Below are positions 53,327 through 62,291 of a DNA stretch of 64,000 nucleotides, in pieces. The notes beneath the pieces are model-generated. The model was not told the DNA's origin and made no database searches. It worked only from the letters and a program-made list of their open reading frames with translations. The first letter of the stretch is position 1. The number at the start of each line of letters is the position of its first letter. This DNA comes from Nocardioides sp. HDW12B (GTDB lineage: Bacteria; Actinomycetota; Actinomycetes; Propionibacteriales; Nocardioidaceae), in assembly GCF_011299595.1 (NCBI RefSeq), contig NZ_CP049867.1:744001-808000 (forward strand), given 5' to 3'. The position numbers and the translations under genes are program-made.

Positions 53327-54667
53327 TCAGGCCGTGGCCCCGTCCTCGACGTCCTCGTCGGGCAGCTGCTTGTGGTGCGAGATCTCCACGCACTGCTGCA
53401 CCAGGTCGACCAGCTCGTCGACGGCGGCCTGGAGCGGGTCGGGCCGGTGGGACCAGTGGTCGGCAGGGGTCACGGCCTCGAAGGGAAGGCGCGGCAGCCG
53501 CAGGATCTGGGGCTCGGTCACCTCCCCGGCGGACGGACGCCGGTCGGGCAGGCCCGCGCTGAGCTGTGCGCGCAGGGTCAGCAGCCCGTCGCGGGCGTGC
53601 ACGGCGGCGGCCAGGACGTCCTTCGGCGCCGCCTGCGGGAGCTTGGCCCGGACGTCCTTGCCGGGACGCTGCACGACGAGGTCGTCGAGCGAGCCGACGA
53701 CGTCGACACCGTGGCGACGCACCGCGCGGCGGATGCGACGGTTCCAGCGCACGCCGAGGAGGTGGCCGCGTCGGTGCATGCGGATGGGCTGCTCGACCTC
53801 GGCCCGCGAGCCGAGGATGCGTCGCGCGAGCGGTCCCTTCACCAGGAGCGTGTAGTCGGTGGGGGAGAGGTCGAGCTGCTTGTTGACCAGCCGCATGAGC
53901 TCGGTCGAGGCGTGGCCGAGCGAGCTGTTCGAGGTGTCCTCGGGCTGCTCGCACACGTCCGGGTCGACCCCGACGACGGACGCGAACCGCTGCCACAGCA
54001 GGGCCGGGTCGGAGCCGCGCGGGGGCACCGTCACCACGTGGACGCGCTCGGCGCCGACGAGGGGAACCCACACGTCGAGCATCCGCTCGATGTCCTGGGT
54101 CCGGCGGAAGAGCCGCACCGGCTTGCTGACCGGCCCCGCCCGCTCCGGTCCGTCCGCCAGCGCGATCGCGTCGCGCACGCCGTACACGAAGCGCCGGTAG
54201 GGAACGTGGGCGCCGTTGCGGCAGCTGGTCTGCCACTGCGCCGGGATGGTGGAGATGGTGTCGCGCACGGTGAGGATGATCTCGACGTCGGCGTGCGCCA
54301 GCGAGTCGAGGATCCGCTGGGCCTGCTCGGTGTCGGCGAAGCTGAGGAACTCCATCGAGAAGATTGACGCCTTCTTGCCGCGGCCCCGGTGGGCGAGCAT
54401 CTCGGCCACGATCCGGTCCCACCGGCCCTCGACGGCGGCCTTGCGGCGGGGGTCCTGGACGGAGAAGCCGAGCACGTCGGCCGCCGCGCGGCTCTGGTCG
54501 GTCCACCGCTCCCCGGGGAACAGGTAGCCGGCCTCGGCCAGCCGCTCCTTGTTCGCCGAGAGCAGCCCCTGGAGGTAGGTGGTCCCGGTCTTCATGGCGC
54601 CGATGTGGAGGAAGATCCTCGGTCTCCTGCGCAGGCGGACGTCCCAGTCCCGCCGAAGGGGCAACAT
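53327..54667 (-). CDS. Sulfotransferase family protein 4
   Basis: This 446-residue copy is the longest of the four. It starts with a basic stretch, then RIFLHIGAMKTGTTYLQGLL, in which the PAPS loop reads GAMKTGTT. VEIILTVRDTISTIPAQWQT is the 3'-phosphate region. A C-terminal extension of about 60 residues holds a helix with AAVDELVDLVQQCVEISHH. ATG 54667 is divergent from glfT2, 92 bases away. The 3' end contains two GGATCAGGCC copies just before and in the last codons. It is convergent with the dehydrogenase gene. Cytosolic sulfation of a glycan or lipid-linked precursor is a likely role. Confidence 0.86.
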   Translation of the reverse strand: MLPLRRDWDVRLRRRPRIFLHIGAMKTGTTYLQGLLSANKERLAEAGYLFPGERWTDQSRAAADVLGFSVQDPRRKAAVEGRWDRIVAEMLAHRGRGKKASIFSMEFLSFADTEQAQRILDSLAHADVEIILTVRDTISTIPAQWQTSCRNGAHVPYRRFVYGVRDAIALADGPERAGPVSKPVRLFRRTQDIERMLDVWVPLVGAERVHVVTVPPRGSDPALLWQRFASVVGVDPDVCEQPEDTSNSSLGHASTELMRLVNKQLDLSPTDYTLLVKGPLARRILGSRAEVEQPIRMHRRGHLLGVRWNRRIRRAVRRHGVDVVGSLDDLVVQRPGKDVRAKLPQAAPKDVLAAAVHARDGLLTLRAQLSAGLPDRRPSAGEVTEPQILRLPRLPFEAVTPADHWSHRPDPLQAAVDELVDLVQQCVEISHHKQLPDEDVEDGATA

Positions 54668-54759
54668 GCGGCGAAGGCTAGCAGGGCGTGGCGCTGGTCC
54701 CGGCCTCCACGCTGGTACCGTGACGGGGTTCAGGAGCCGCCAAATCTTGAGGAAACCAC

Positions 54760-56832
54760 GTGAGTGACGCGACCCCGTCCCCCGTCTCTGCCGACCGCGA
54801 GAGCGAGGGGTTCCGAGTCGTCCAGCGGACGCTGATGCGCGCCGACCAGGAGCTCGACGTCCGGTCGCTCTACCTGGCCGGGGTGTCCGGCTTCAGCGGC
54901 GGCGGAGGTCCGTCGCGCCAGTCCGGCGCCGGCCACGACGAGGGCGGCGAGACGCAGGAGTCGACCTCCTCGGAGACCGACAAGATCATGGGCCACGGCC
55001 GGGTGACCGACGACGGGCACACCATCGTCGAGGCCGAGCACCGGCTGACGTTCGGCACCTACTTCAACGCGTTCCCCGCCAGCTACTGGCGCCGGTGGAC
55101 CGACTTCGAGGCGGTCACGCTGCGCATCCGCGCCCGCGGCGACGGCAACGTGATCGTCTACCGCTCCACCTCCAAGGGACACGTGGTGCGGGCCAGCTCC
55201 GCCGCCGTGGACTCCGAGCAGAGCACCGACATCGAGCTGGTCCTGCCGCTCAAGCCGTTCATCGACGGCGGGTGGTACTGGTTCGACGTCGAGGCGGGCG
55301 ACCGCGAGATCGTCATCGAGTCGGCGGTCTGGGGCTTCCCGACCGACCGCACGGTCTCCAGCACGGTGACGATCGGCATCACGACCTTCAACCGGCCCGA
55401 CTTCTGCGTGGACCAGCTGCTGAACCTCGGGCAGGACGCGGCCGTGCTGGAGATCCTCGACGAGGTCGTCGTGGTCGACCAGGGCACGCAGAAGGTCGTG
55501 CACAACGAGCACTTCGAGCGGGCCGCCGAGGCGCTGGGCGCCAAGCTCCGCGTCATCGAGCAGCCCAACCTCGGTGGCTCGGGCGGCTTCTCCCGCGCCA
55601 TGAGCGAGGGAGTCTCCCGCGGCGACTCCGACTACGTCCTGCTCCTCGACGACGACGTCGTCTGCGAGCTCGAGGGCATCCTGCGGGCGGTGGCGCTGGC
55701 CGACCTGGCCAAGCAGACGGTCCTCGTCGGAGGTCAGATGTTCAGCCTCTACGACCGCTCGGTGATGCACGCCTACGGCGAGGCCATCGGCACCTGGCGC
55801 TGGTTCTGGGGCCCGGCCCCGGCGACGCTCCACGGCCACGACTTCGCACGCAAGTCGCTGCGCTCCACGAGCTGGCTGCACCGCCGGATCGACGTGGACT
55901 ACAACGGTTGGTGGATGTGCCTCATCCCCACCAAGGTCATCCGCGAGATCGGCCTGTCGCTGCCGATGTTCATCAAGTGGGACGACGCCGAGTTCGGCCT
56001 GCGGGCGCGCGCTGCCGGCTACCCCACGGTGACGATGCCCGGTGTGGCCGTCTGGCACGTCCCGTGGACCGAGAAGGACGACACGCTCGACTGGCAGGCC
56101 TACTTCCACGAGCGCAACCGCCTCGTCTCCGGCCTCCTCCACTCGCCGTACGAGCGCGGTGGGCGGCTCGCCGTCGAGAGCCTGGAGAACCACGTCAAGA
56201 GGCTCATGTCGATGCAGTACAGCACCGGCGAGACCATCCTCATGGCGCTCTCGGACGTCCTCGAGGGCCCCGAGCGCATGCACCGCGACATGTCGTTCCG
56301 GCTCAAGGAGCTCCGCACCCTGCGCGAGCAGTACTCCGACGGCCGCTCCTCGGCCGACCTCGACGACTTCCCGGCCCCGCGGCTGAAGAAGCCGCCGAGG
56401 CGCGGTCGCGGCGTCCCGAACCCCAGCGACACCGTCGGCAAGGTCAAGATGGCCGTCACCGGTCTCGTGCGGCAGGTCCGACCGACCCGCCCGCTGGCCC
56501 AGGAGCACCCCGAGGGGATCGTGCCCCACGTCGACCAGCGCTGGTACCGCCTCGCGCACTTCGACTCGGCCATCGTCTCGACCGCGGACGGCGTCGCGGC
56601 GTCGTGGTACCGCCGTGACACCGCGGAGTTCCGGGCGCAGCTGGCCCGGTCGACCGCCCTGCACAAGCGGCTCTACCAGGAGTGGCCCGAGCTGGCGCGT
56701 CGCTACCGCGAGGCCCTGCCCGAGCTCACCTCGCCCGAGAAGTGGAAGCTCACCTTCGAGGGCCTCGACGACGACGAGTTCGACGCCGGGCTCCCGAGCG
56801 GACCGGCCGCGGAGGGCACCGTCCGCCCGTGA
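54760..56832 (+). CDS. glfT2: Galactofuranosyltransferase (GlfT2-like)
   Basis: This 690-residue enzyme matches the GlfT2 polymerase that builds the alternating beta-1,5/1,6 galactofuranan. It has an N-terminal beta-sandwich (about 80-195) followed by a GT-A domain: VTIGITTFNRPDFCVDQLLN, NLGGSGGFSRAMSEGV, YVLLLDDDVV (D297-D299) and FIKWDDAEFGLRARAAGYP (D408, D409). VAVWHVPW supplies the catalytic His433. A C-terminal helical domain follows. It is longer than the mycobacterial 637 by a Gly/Ser linker near 45-75. The GTG at 54760 has GAGGAAA upstream. It is coupled (GTGA) to the exporter permease. Confidence 0.94.
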   Translation: MSDATPSPVSADRESEGFRVVQRTLMRADQELDVRSLYLAGVSGFSGGGGPSRQSGAGHDEGGETQESTSSETDKIMGHGRVTDDGHTIVEAEHRLTFGTYFNAFPASYWRRWTDFEAVTLRIRARGDGNVIVYRSTSKGHVVRASSAAVDSEQSTDIELVLPLKPFIDGGWYWFDVEAGDREIVIESAVWGFPTDRTVSSTVTIGITTFNRPDFCVDQLLNLGQDAAVLEILDEVVVVDQGTQKVVHNEHFERAAEALGAKLRVIEQPNLGGSGGFSRAMSEGVSRGDSDYVLLLDDDVVCELEGILRAVALADLAKQTVLVGGQMFSLYDRSVMHAYGEAIGTWRWFWGPAPATLHGHDFARKSLRSTSWLHRRIDVDYNGWWMCLIPTKVIREIGLSLPMFIKWDDAEFGLRARAAGYPTVTMPGVAVWHVPWTEKDDTLDWQAYFHERNRLVSGLLHSPYERGGRLAVESLENHVKRLMSMQYSTGETILMALSDVLEGPERMHRDMSFRLKELRTLREQYSDGRSSADLDDFPAPRLKKPPRRGRGVPNPSDTVGKVKMAVTGLVRQVRPTRPLAQEHPEGIVPHVDQRWYRLAHFDSAIVSTADGVAASWYRRDTAEFRAQLARSTALHKRLYQEWPELARRYREALPELTSPEKWKLTFEGLDDDEFDAGLPSGPAAEGTVRP

Positions 56833-57734
56833 CGCACATCCCCGTCGACCACGCCGTCGACCCTGCCCGGGTGCCTGACGCCCCGCTGGTCGCCCCTGGC
56901 GCCCGTGGCGGGCTCGTCGACGTCTTCCGTCGGCGCTACCTGCTCAAGCTGCTGGTGCGCAAGGAGATCCAGGCGCGCTACAGCGGGTCGTTCCTGGGGA
57001 TGTTCTGGTCCTACGTGCAGCCGGCGGCCCGGTTCGCGGTCTACTTCTTCGTGATGGGCTACATCCTGGCCCTGCACAAGAACGTGGAGATGTTCGGCAT
57101 CCACGTGTTCGCCGGGCTCGTGTTCGTCCACTACTTCACCGAGACCTTCGGGGCCGGCACCCGCTCGATCGTGCGCAACAAGGCGATCGTGAAGAAGATG
57201 TCGATGCCGCGGGAGATGTTCCCGGTGGCCTCGATGATGGTCTCCGCCTTCCACGTGGTGCCGGGCCTGGTCATCCTGACGGTGGCCGGCCTGGCGGTGG
57301 GGTGGACGCCCGACCCGGTGGGACTGGCCGCAGGCCTGCTCGGCTTCGCGATCGTCGGGGTCTGGGGCACGGCGGTCGCGCTGCTCTTCAGCGCCGCCAA
57401 CGTGTTCTTCCGCGACTTCGCCAACATCGTCAGCACGCTGACGATCTTCGTGACCTTCTCCTGCCCGATGATCTACCCCTACAGCATGGTCGACGACCGG
57501 TTCGGCGCGGCGGCGCAGTTCTACCTGCTGAACCCCGTGGCCGAGGCGGTGCTGCTGAACCAGCGCTTCTTCTGGGTCGGCGCCACGCCCGACCCGGAGG
57601 CGACCATCGCCGAGCACATGCCCGACAACCTCTTCGCGCTCGGCTTCGCCCACCTCGGGGTCGCGCTGGTCGTGCTGGTCGTGGCGCAGCTGGTGTTCGC
57701 CCGGCTCGAGGACAAGTTCGCGGAGCGGCTCTGA
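56829..57734 (+). CDS. wzm: Polysaccharide ABC exporter permease (Wzm-like)
   Basis: This 301-residue permease begins RRRYLLKLLVRKEIQARYSG, the usual cytosolic start of Wzm/TagG proteins, then FLGMFWSYVQPAARFAVYFFV and five more membrane segments, including LVILTVAGLAVGWTPDPVGL and ALGFAHLGVALVVLVVAQL. SAANVFFRDFANIVSTLTIF is a conserved loop of the family. It is coupled to glfT2 by GTGA and followed one base after its stop by the ATPase. It likely exports the lipid-linked galactan; the mycobacterial galactan exporter (Rv3781/Rv3783) has the same pair. Confidence 0.93.
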   Translation: MTHIPVDHAVDPARVPDAPLVAPGARGGLVDVFRRRYLLKLLVRKEIQARYSGSFLGMFWSYVQPAARFAVYFFVMGYILALHKNVEMFGIHVFAGLVFVHYFTETFGAGTRSIVRNKAIVKKMSMPREMFPVASMMVSAFHVVPGLVILTVAGLAVGWTPDPVGLAAGLLGFAIVGVWGTAVALLFSAANVFFRDFANIVSTLTIFVTFSCPMIYPYSMVDDRFGAAAQFYLLNPVAEAVLLNQRFFWVGATPDPEATIAEHMPDNLFALGFAHLGVALVVLVVAQLVFARLEDKFAERL

Positions 57735-57735
57735 G

Positions 57736-58524
57736 ATGACCCAGTCGATCGTCGTCGAGAACGTCTCCAAGCAGTTCACGCTCCGCTTCCACCGCACCCT
57801 CAAGCAGGTCACGGTCGCAATGGCCCGCGGCCAGGACGTTAGCAACCGCTTCCTGGCCCTGGACGACGTGAGCTTCACCGTCGAGCAGGGGGAGTCCATC
57901 GGCCTCATGGGCCTCAACGGGTCCGGCAAGTCCACGCTGCTCAAGATCATCAACGGCGTGATGCGCCCCGACTCGGGCTCGGTGCGCACGCGCGGGCGTG
58001 TAGCCGGACTGATCGCCACCGGTGCCGGCTTCCACCCGCAGCTGACCGGGCGCGAGAACATCTACCTCAACGCCGCCATCCTCGGGATGACGGAGGCCGA
58101 GACCAAGGCCAAGTTCGACGACATCATCGACTTCGCCGACATCGGACGCCACCTCGACACCCCCGTCGGCCACTACTCCTCGGGACAGTTCTCGCGGCTC
58201 GGGTTCGCCGTCGCCGTGCACACCGAGTCGGACATCTTCCTGGTCGACGAGGTGCTCGCGGTGGGGGACAAGCCCTTCAAGAAGAAGTGCATCGCCCGCA
58301 TGGAGGAGATCAAGAAGGAGGGGCGGACGCTGTTCTACGTCAGCCACTCCGCGCCCTCGGTCAAGCGGATGTGCGACCGCGTGCTGGTCCTGGAGAAGGG
58401 CGTGCTCGGCTACGACGGGCCCACCAAGGAGGGCATCCGCTACCTCAAGTACGACAACGACCCGGACGACGTGAACTCCGAGGAGGAGAACGACGACGAC
58501 GCCGAGTACGGCGCCGACATCTGA
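57736..58524 (+). CDS. wzt: Polysaccharide ABC exporter ATPase (Wzt-like)
   Basis: This 262-residue ATPase pairs with the Wzm-like permease. Motifs are Walker A GLNGSGKSTLLK, VAGLIATGAGFHPQLTGRENIYLN (Q-loop and the family's FHPxLTGREN), the slightly variant signature YSSGQFSRLGFAVAVH, and Walker B SDIFLVDEVLAVGD. The H-loop is VSHSAPSVKRMC. No C-terminal carbohydrate-binding domain is present; instead a short acidic tail (DVNSEEENDDDAEYGADI) follows, as in galactan- and teichoic-type exporters without Wzt-C. The last base is at 58524, before an AT-rich promoter region. Confidence 0.94.
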   Translation: MTQSIVVENVSKQFTLRFHRTLKQVTVAMARGQDVSNRFLALDDVSFTVEQGESIGLMGLNGSGKSTLLKIINGVMRPDSGSVRTRGRVAGLIATGAGFHPQLTGRENIYLNAAILGMTEAETKAKFDDIIDFADIGRHLDTPVGHYSSGQFSRLGFAVAVHTESDIFLVDEVLAVGDKPFKKKCIARMEEIKKEGRTLFYVSHSAPSVKRMCDRVLVLEKGVLGYDGPTKEGIRYLKYDNDPDDVNSEEENDDDAEYGADI

Positions 58525-58526
58525 GT

Positions 58527-58574
58527 TACACCGCTGTAGTTTAAGTCGCTCTGACAAAATACAGTCGTGTAGTT
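58527..58574. promoter_or_regulatory. Repeated TACA-N4-TGTA-GTT dyads upstream of amidase
   Basis: TACACCGCTGTAGTT (58527-58541) and TACAGTCGTGTAGTT (58560-58574) share the dyad TACA-N4-TGTA plus GTT and are 33 bases apart, about three helical turns. They lie in the most AT-rich stretch of the region, right after the exporter operon and 86 bases or more before the amidase ATG. A two-site operator for a dimeric regulator is the simplest reading. The two dyads also form a stem (10 of 12 paired), so a terminator is an alternative. Confidence 0.45.
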
Positions 58575-58605
58575 ATCCCGGATCCATTGCGGTCCTCTGT
58601 TACTG

Positions 58606-58621
58606 GTGTGACATTTGTGAA
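58606..58621. promoter_or_regulatory. TGTGAC direct repeat upstream of amidase
   Basis: GTGTGACATTTGTGAA has TGTGAC and TGTGAA 9 bases apart, 39 bases before the amidase start. It matches the sequence upstream of the first PLD gene (38814-38829) at 14 of 16 positions. MtrA of actinobacteria binds similar direct repeats at cell-wall hydrolase genes, but that link is inference. Confidence 0.4.
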
Positions 58622-58659
58622 CACCTGAGACCGAGTGAGCCGCTGGGAGACCCCTCACG

Positions 58660-61506
58660 ATGCCCGAGATGCGCCGTCGTTTTGCCGTGCTGTGCCAACA
58701 GTCGACCGTCCTGGCGGTGGTCGCTGCGGTCGGGCTGTCCGCCGTGGGGGTGGTGGAGCTCGACGTCGTCGCGCCCTCCGGCCCGCAGGCCGTCGGGGGA
58801 GCGGGCGCCTCGCAGGGCGGCCTCTCGCTCGTCTCGGCCGCCCCGGTCGAGCCCACCGTCCGCAGCGTGCCGCTCGTGGCTCGGGCCCAGAAGGCCCGCC
58901 GCGACGCCGAGCTGGCGGGCCGGACCTCCGGGCCGCTCGTCGTCACCAGCGCGCCGGAGAAGGCCCCGGGCTACGCCACCGTGGGCGTCACCTGGCGCGG
59001 CGGTCAGCAGGTCACCGAGGACGACGTCACCGTGTCGGTGCGCACCCGTGGCGAGAGCTACTGGTCGCCCTGGCAGGAGATGCACTTCGACCCCGACCAC
59101 GGGCCGGAGCCGGCCGAGGACGACACCGAGGCCCGCAGCGGCACCGACGCCGTCGTGGTCGGCGACGTCCGTCGGGTGCAGGCCCGGGTGACCGTGCTGC
59201 AGGGGGAGACCCCGACCGGCCTGGAGCTGGACGTCGTCGACCCCGGTGACGAGGAGCGGGCGGCGTACGAGTCGGCGGCCATCGACACCGCGGCCCTGGG
59301 CAGCCCGGCACCGGTGAGCGAGCCGGGTGCCGAGGCGACCACCGCGTCCGCGGTCCAGGCCGCCGGCGTCAGCGCCCCCAAGCCCCAGATCTTCTCCCGT
59401 GACCAGTGGGGTGCCGACGAGTCGCTGCGCGACCGCGGCTCGCTGCGGTACGGCGACATCGACGGCGGCTTCGTGCACCACACCGTCAACGCCAACGACT
59501 ACAGCCGTGACCAGGTGCCCTCGCTGCTGCGCGGCATCTACGCGTACCACACGCGCTCGCTGGGCTGGAGCGACATCGGCTACAACTTCCTCGTCGACCG
59601 CTTCGGCCGGATCTGGGAGGGTCGCTACGGCGGCGTCGCCCGCCCGGTCGTGGGGGCCCACACCCTGGGCTACAACGAGGACTCGTTCGCGATGTCGGCG
59701 ATCGGCAACTTCGAGACGGCCCAGCCCAGCGACGTCATGCTCGACGCCTACGCCAAGCTCTTCGCCTGGAAGCTCGGCCTGCACGGCATCCGGGGCGACG
59801 ACGGCGACGTCGTCATCTCGGGCGACCACTTCAAGGCCATCAGCGGCCACCGCGACGCCGGCTCCACCGCCTGCCCCGGCCGCTACCTCTACGCCCAGCT
59901 GCCGGCCATCCGGCGCGCGACCGCGGCTGCGCAGAGCGGTCGCGACCCCGACCCCACCCCGCCGCCCCCGACGCCCGAGCCCGAGCCCGAGCCGGTGACC
60001 ACCACCGACCGGGACGCCGACCTGTCCGGTCGGTCCTTCCCCGACCTCGTCGCCCGCGACAAGCGCACGGGTCGCGCCGTGGTGATCCGGACCGGCGGCA
60101 TGCTCGAGTTCGAGGCCACCGACGTGGTGGCGCGCGACCTCAGCAGCTTCGACCTGGTCGCGGCCGCCGACGACCTCGACGGCGACGGCACCGCGGACCT
60201 GGTGGCGCGGCGCACCGAGGGCGGGGAGGCCGTCCTCCTGCGTGGCGAGGCAGCGGGCGCACGGTTCCGAGCCGACCGGACCTACACCGAGTTCGCCCGG
60301 CTCGACCTGCTCACCGGGGTCGGCGACCTGGACGGCGACGGCAACGCCGACCTGGTCGGACGCACCCGCGGCGGCGCCCTGCGCCTCTACCCGGGCAAGG
60401 GCAACGGCGCCTTCGCGCCCCACGTCACCCTGGCCGCCTCCTGGGCCGGCTACGACCTGACCACCGGCGCGGGCGACCTCGACGGCGACGGTGACGAGGA
60501 CCTGCTGGCGCGCTCCGGGTCGCAGCTCTACCTCGTCCCCGGCACCGGCGACGGAGCCCTCGGCCAGCGCCGGGCCCTGCCCGGCAGCTGGGGCGGCTAC
60601 GACCTGGTCACCGGGCGCGGGGACGCCACCGGTGACGGACGCGACGACCTGGTGGTCCGCGTGCGGGCCACGGGGCTGACCTACGTCCTGCCCGGTGACG
60701 GCGCCGGCTCCGTGGAGCCCCGCATCGGGGGCTGGAGCCAGTTCGCGCAGGCGCGCTGGGTGGCGCTCGCCGGCCAGCTCGCGGGCAACCGCATGCCGGA
60801 CCTCGTCGGCCTCGCGCGCGGCGGGGCCCTGCAGGTCCACCCCCACAGCGGGCGCACCAACATCGAGGCGGTCGTCGCGACCGACGTCGACCTCGGCGAG
60901 GTCGACGTGCTGCTCAACGTCGGTGACTGGGACGGCGACGGCCACGGCGACTTCATGACCCGTCGCCCGGCCGGTGCGGTCCTGCTCTACCGCGGGCGGG
61001 GCGACGACACCTTCGCCGCGCCCGTGAGGGCCGCCGAGGGCTGGAGCGGCGTCGACCTGCTCGCGCCCCTCGGTGACGTCACCGGAGACGGGCGACCCGA
61101 CCTGCTGGGTCGCTACCAGGGCGCGCTGCGGGTCTACCCCAGCAACGGCACGACCGGGTTCCGCAAGAGCCTCGCGTCGCCCGGTGCCGGTCGCGCCGAC
61201 CGCGTGGTCGGCGTGGACACCTGGGGCGGGGACCGGCTGGCAGACGTCGTGCTGCGCCGGCCCGACGGCACCCTCGTCGTGACCAGCGTGCTGGGCGACG
61301 GCAAGGCCGACGGGACGCGTGTCGGCACCGGGGCCGGTGGCTACGACTGGATGCTCGGCCAGGGCGACGTCGACGGCAGGGGCCGCTCCGACATCGTGGC
61401 CCGGCAGCCCGCCTCGGGTGAGCTGTGGCTGCTGCGCGGCACGAAGGACGGCTTCTCGCGCGTGCGGCTGGGCAGCGGCTTCGAGCGCTACGACCTGGGC
61501 GGGTGA
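58660..61506 (+). CDS. Secreted N-acetylmuramoyl-L-alanine amidase with FG-GAP repeats
   Basis: This 948-residue exported protein has a signal sequence (VLAVVAAVGLSAVGVVELDV), an unassigned beta-rich region (70-235), and a PGRP/amidase_2 domain (about 245-425): IFSRDQWGADESLR, GFVHHTVNANDYS (zinc His), YNFLVDRFGRIWEGRYGG and ISGHRDAGSTACPGRYLY (His/Cys zinc ligands). After a Pro/Glu linker come seven or more FG-GAP/VCBS repeats with the DxDGDGxxD calcium loop (DDLDGDGTADLVAR, GDLDGDGNADLVGR, DLDGDGDEDLLAR). It cleaves the amide between MurNAc and L-Ala. The propeller may bind wall glycan. It overlaps the TIGR03089 gene by 19 bases. Confidence 0.93.
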   Translation: MPEMRRRFAVLCQQSTVLAVVAAVGLSAVGVVELDVVAPSGPQAVGGAGASQGGLSLVSAAPVEPTVRSVPLVARAQKARRDAELAGRTSGPLVVTSAPEKAPGYATVGVTWRGGQQVTEDDVTVSVRTRGESYWSPWQEMHFDPDHGPEPAEDDTEARSGTDAVVVGDVRRVQARVTVLQGETPTGLELDVVDPGDEERAAYESAAIDTAALGSPAPVSEPGAEATTASAVQAAGVSAPKPQIFSRDQWGADESLRDRGSLRYGDIDGGFVHHTVNANDYSRDQVPSLLRGIYAYHTRSLGWSDIGYNFLVDRFGRIWEGRYGGVARPVVGAHTLGYNEDSFAMSAIGNFETAQPSDVMLDAYAKLFAWKLGLHGIRGDDGDVVISGDHFKAISGHRDAGSTACPGRYLYAQLPAIRRATAAAQSGRDPDPTPPPPTPEPEPEPVTTTDRDADLSGRSFPDLVARDKRTGRAVVIRTGGMLEFEATDVVARDLSSFDLVAAADDLDGDGTADLVARRTEGGEAVLLRGEAAGARFRADRTYTEFARLDLLTGVGDLDGDGNADLVGRTRGGALRLYPGKGNGAFAPHVTLAASWAGYDLTTGAGDLDGDGDEDLLARSGSQLYLVPGTGDGALGQRRALPGSWGGYDLVTGRGDATGDGRDDLVVRVRATGLTYVLPGDGAGSVEPRIGGWSQFAQARWVALAGQLAGNRMPDLVGLARGGALQVHPHSGRTNIEAVVATDVDLGEVDVLLNVGDWDGDGHGDFMTRRPAGAVLLYRGRGDDTFAAPVRAAEGWSGVDLLAPLGDVTGDGRPDLLGRYQGALRVYPSNGTTGFRKSLASPGAGRADRVVGVDTWGGDRLADVVLRRPDGTLVVTSVLGDGKADGTRVGTGAGGYDWMLGQGDVDGRGRSDIVARQPASGELWLLRGTKDGFSRVRLGSGFERYDLGG

Positions 61507-62249
61507 CCCGGCCAGAGCACGGCCCGCTCGGCCGCCGCGCGCTCCGCGCGGCGGTCGGGGGCGGCGTGACGCACCCACACCGTGCCGTCACCGCTCTGCA
61601 GCGGGCCGAGGAAGGCGCTCAGCCCCGCCCGTGAGGTGGGGGCGACCTCGGTCAGCAACCGACCGCTGGTCCCGGCGGCCTCGGCCAGCACCTCCTGCTG
61701 CGTCAGCGTCCCGTCGGACCCGGCCCAGGCACGGTCGCCCGGCAGCGGCAGGTCGACCGGCACGAACAGGTCGGGCTGGCCCCACACGACCTGGCTGAAG
61801 TCGGTCACGCCGGGGGGCAGCGGCTCGGTGAAGCGACCGGCCATCGGCAGCAGCGACAGCGCCACCACCGGGACGTCGGACGCCGGTGCCGTCGCCGCCC
61901 CGGCCGGCTCGGCGTAGCGCGCGAGGCCCTCGGGGCCGCAGACGACGAGGTCCACCTCCGCAGCGCGGGACGGGTCGGCCGTGACGGTCAGGCCCACGCT
62001 CCACAGGGCGCCGAGCCACACCGGGGCCAGCCAGTGCGTCGGCAGGTCCACGAGGGCGAGACCGCCCCGCTCGACCATCAGCTCGTCAGACACCAGCGAG
62101 GCCGTCTTGGCCACCCAGTTGGCGTAGGTCACGACGGAGAGCTCCACCCGCTCCCCGGTGGCGTCGTCGTAGAACGTGACGAGCGGACGGCTGCCGTCGG
62201 CGCGCAGCTGCTCGGCCAGGACGCGGGGGAAGTCGGGGGGAGGGGGCAC
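61488..62249 (-). CDS. TIGR03089 family protein
   Basis: This 253-residue protein matches the actinobacterial TIGR03089 family, which looks like an N-terminal fragment of an AMP-forming acyl-CoA ligase. It starts FPRVLAEQLRADGSRPLVTF, has TYANWVAKTASLVSDELMVE and VWLGALWSVGLTVTADP, but lacks the P-loop and the adenylate-forming motifs, so catalysis is doubtful. In mycobacteria its homologue (Rv3268) sits next to the Lcp1 and mannose/rhamnose genes, as here it sits next to an amidase and a nucleotidyltransferase. The GTG at 62249 is 42 bases from the divergent nucleotidyltransferase. The function is unknown. Confidence 0.85.
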   Translation of the reverse strand: MPPPPDFPRVLAEQLRADGSRPLVTFYDDATGERVELSVVTYANWVAKTASLVSDELMVERGGLALVDLPTHWLAPVWLGALWSVGLTVTADPSRAAEVDLVVCGPEGLARYAEPAGAATAPASDVPVVALSLLPMAGRFTEPLPPGVTDFSQVVWGQPDLFVPVDLPLPGDRAWAGSDGTLTQQEVLAEAAGTSGRLLTEVAPTSRAGLSAFLGPLQSGDGTVWVRHAAPDRRAERAAAERAVLWPGHPPRS

Positions 62250-62291
62250 GACCCCAGGCTAGTGAGGGGTCGCGCGTGGCAGGATGCCGCC

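Noticed and set aside
58600-61578. A 992-codon minus-strand open frame opposite the amidase
   Set aside because: The translation is low-complexity Val/Gly/Ala/Arg without motifs, while the plus strand encodes clear domains.
61488-62249. Functional acyl-CoA ligase
   Set aside because: The adenylate-forming motifs and the C-terminal domain are missing; it is the stand-alone TIGR03089 form.
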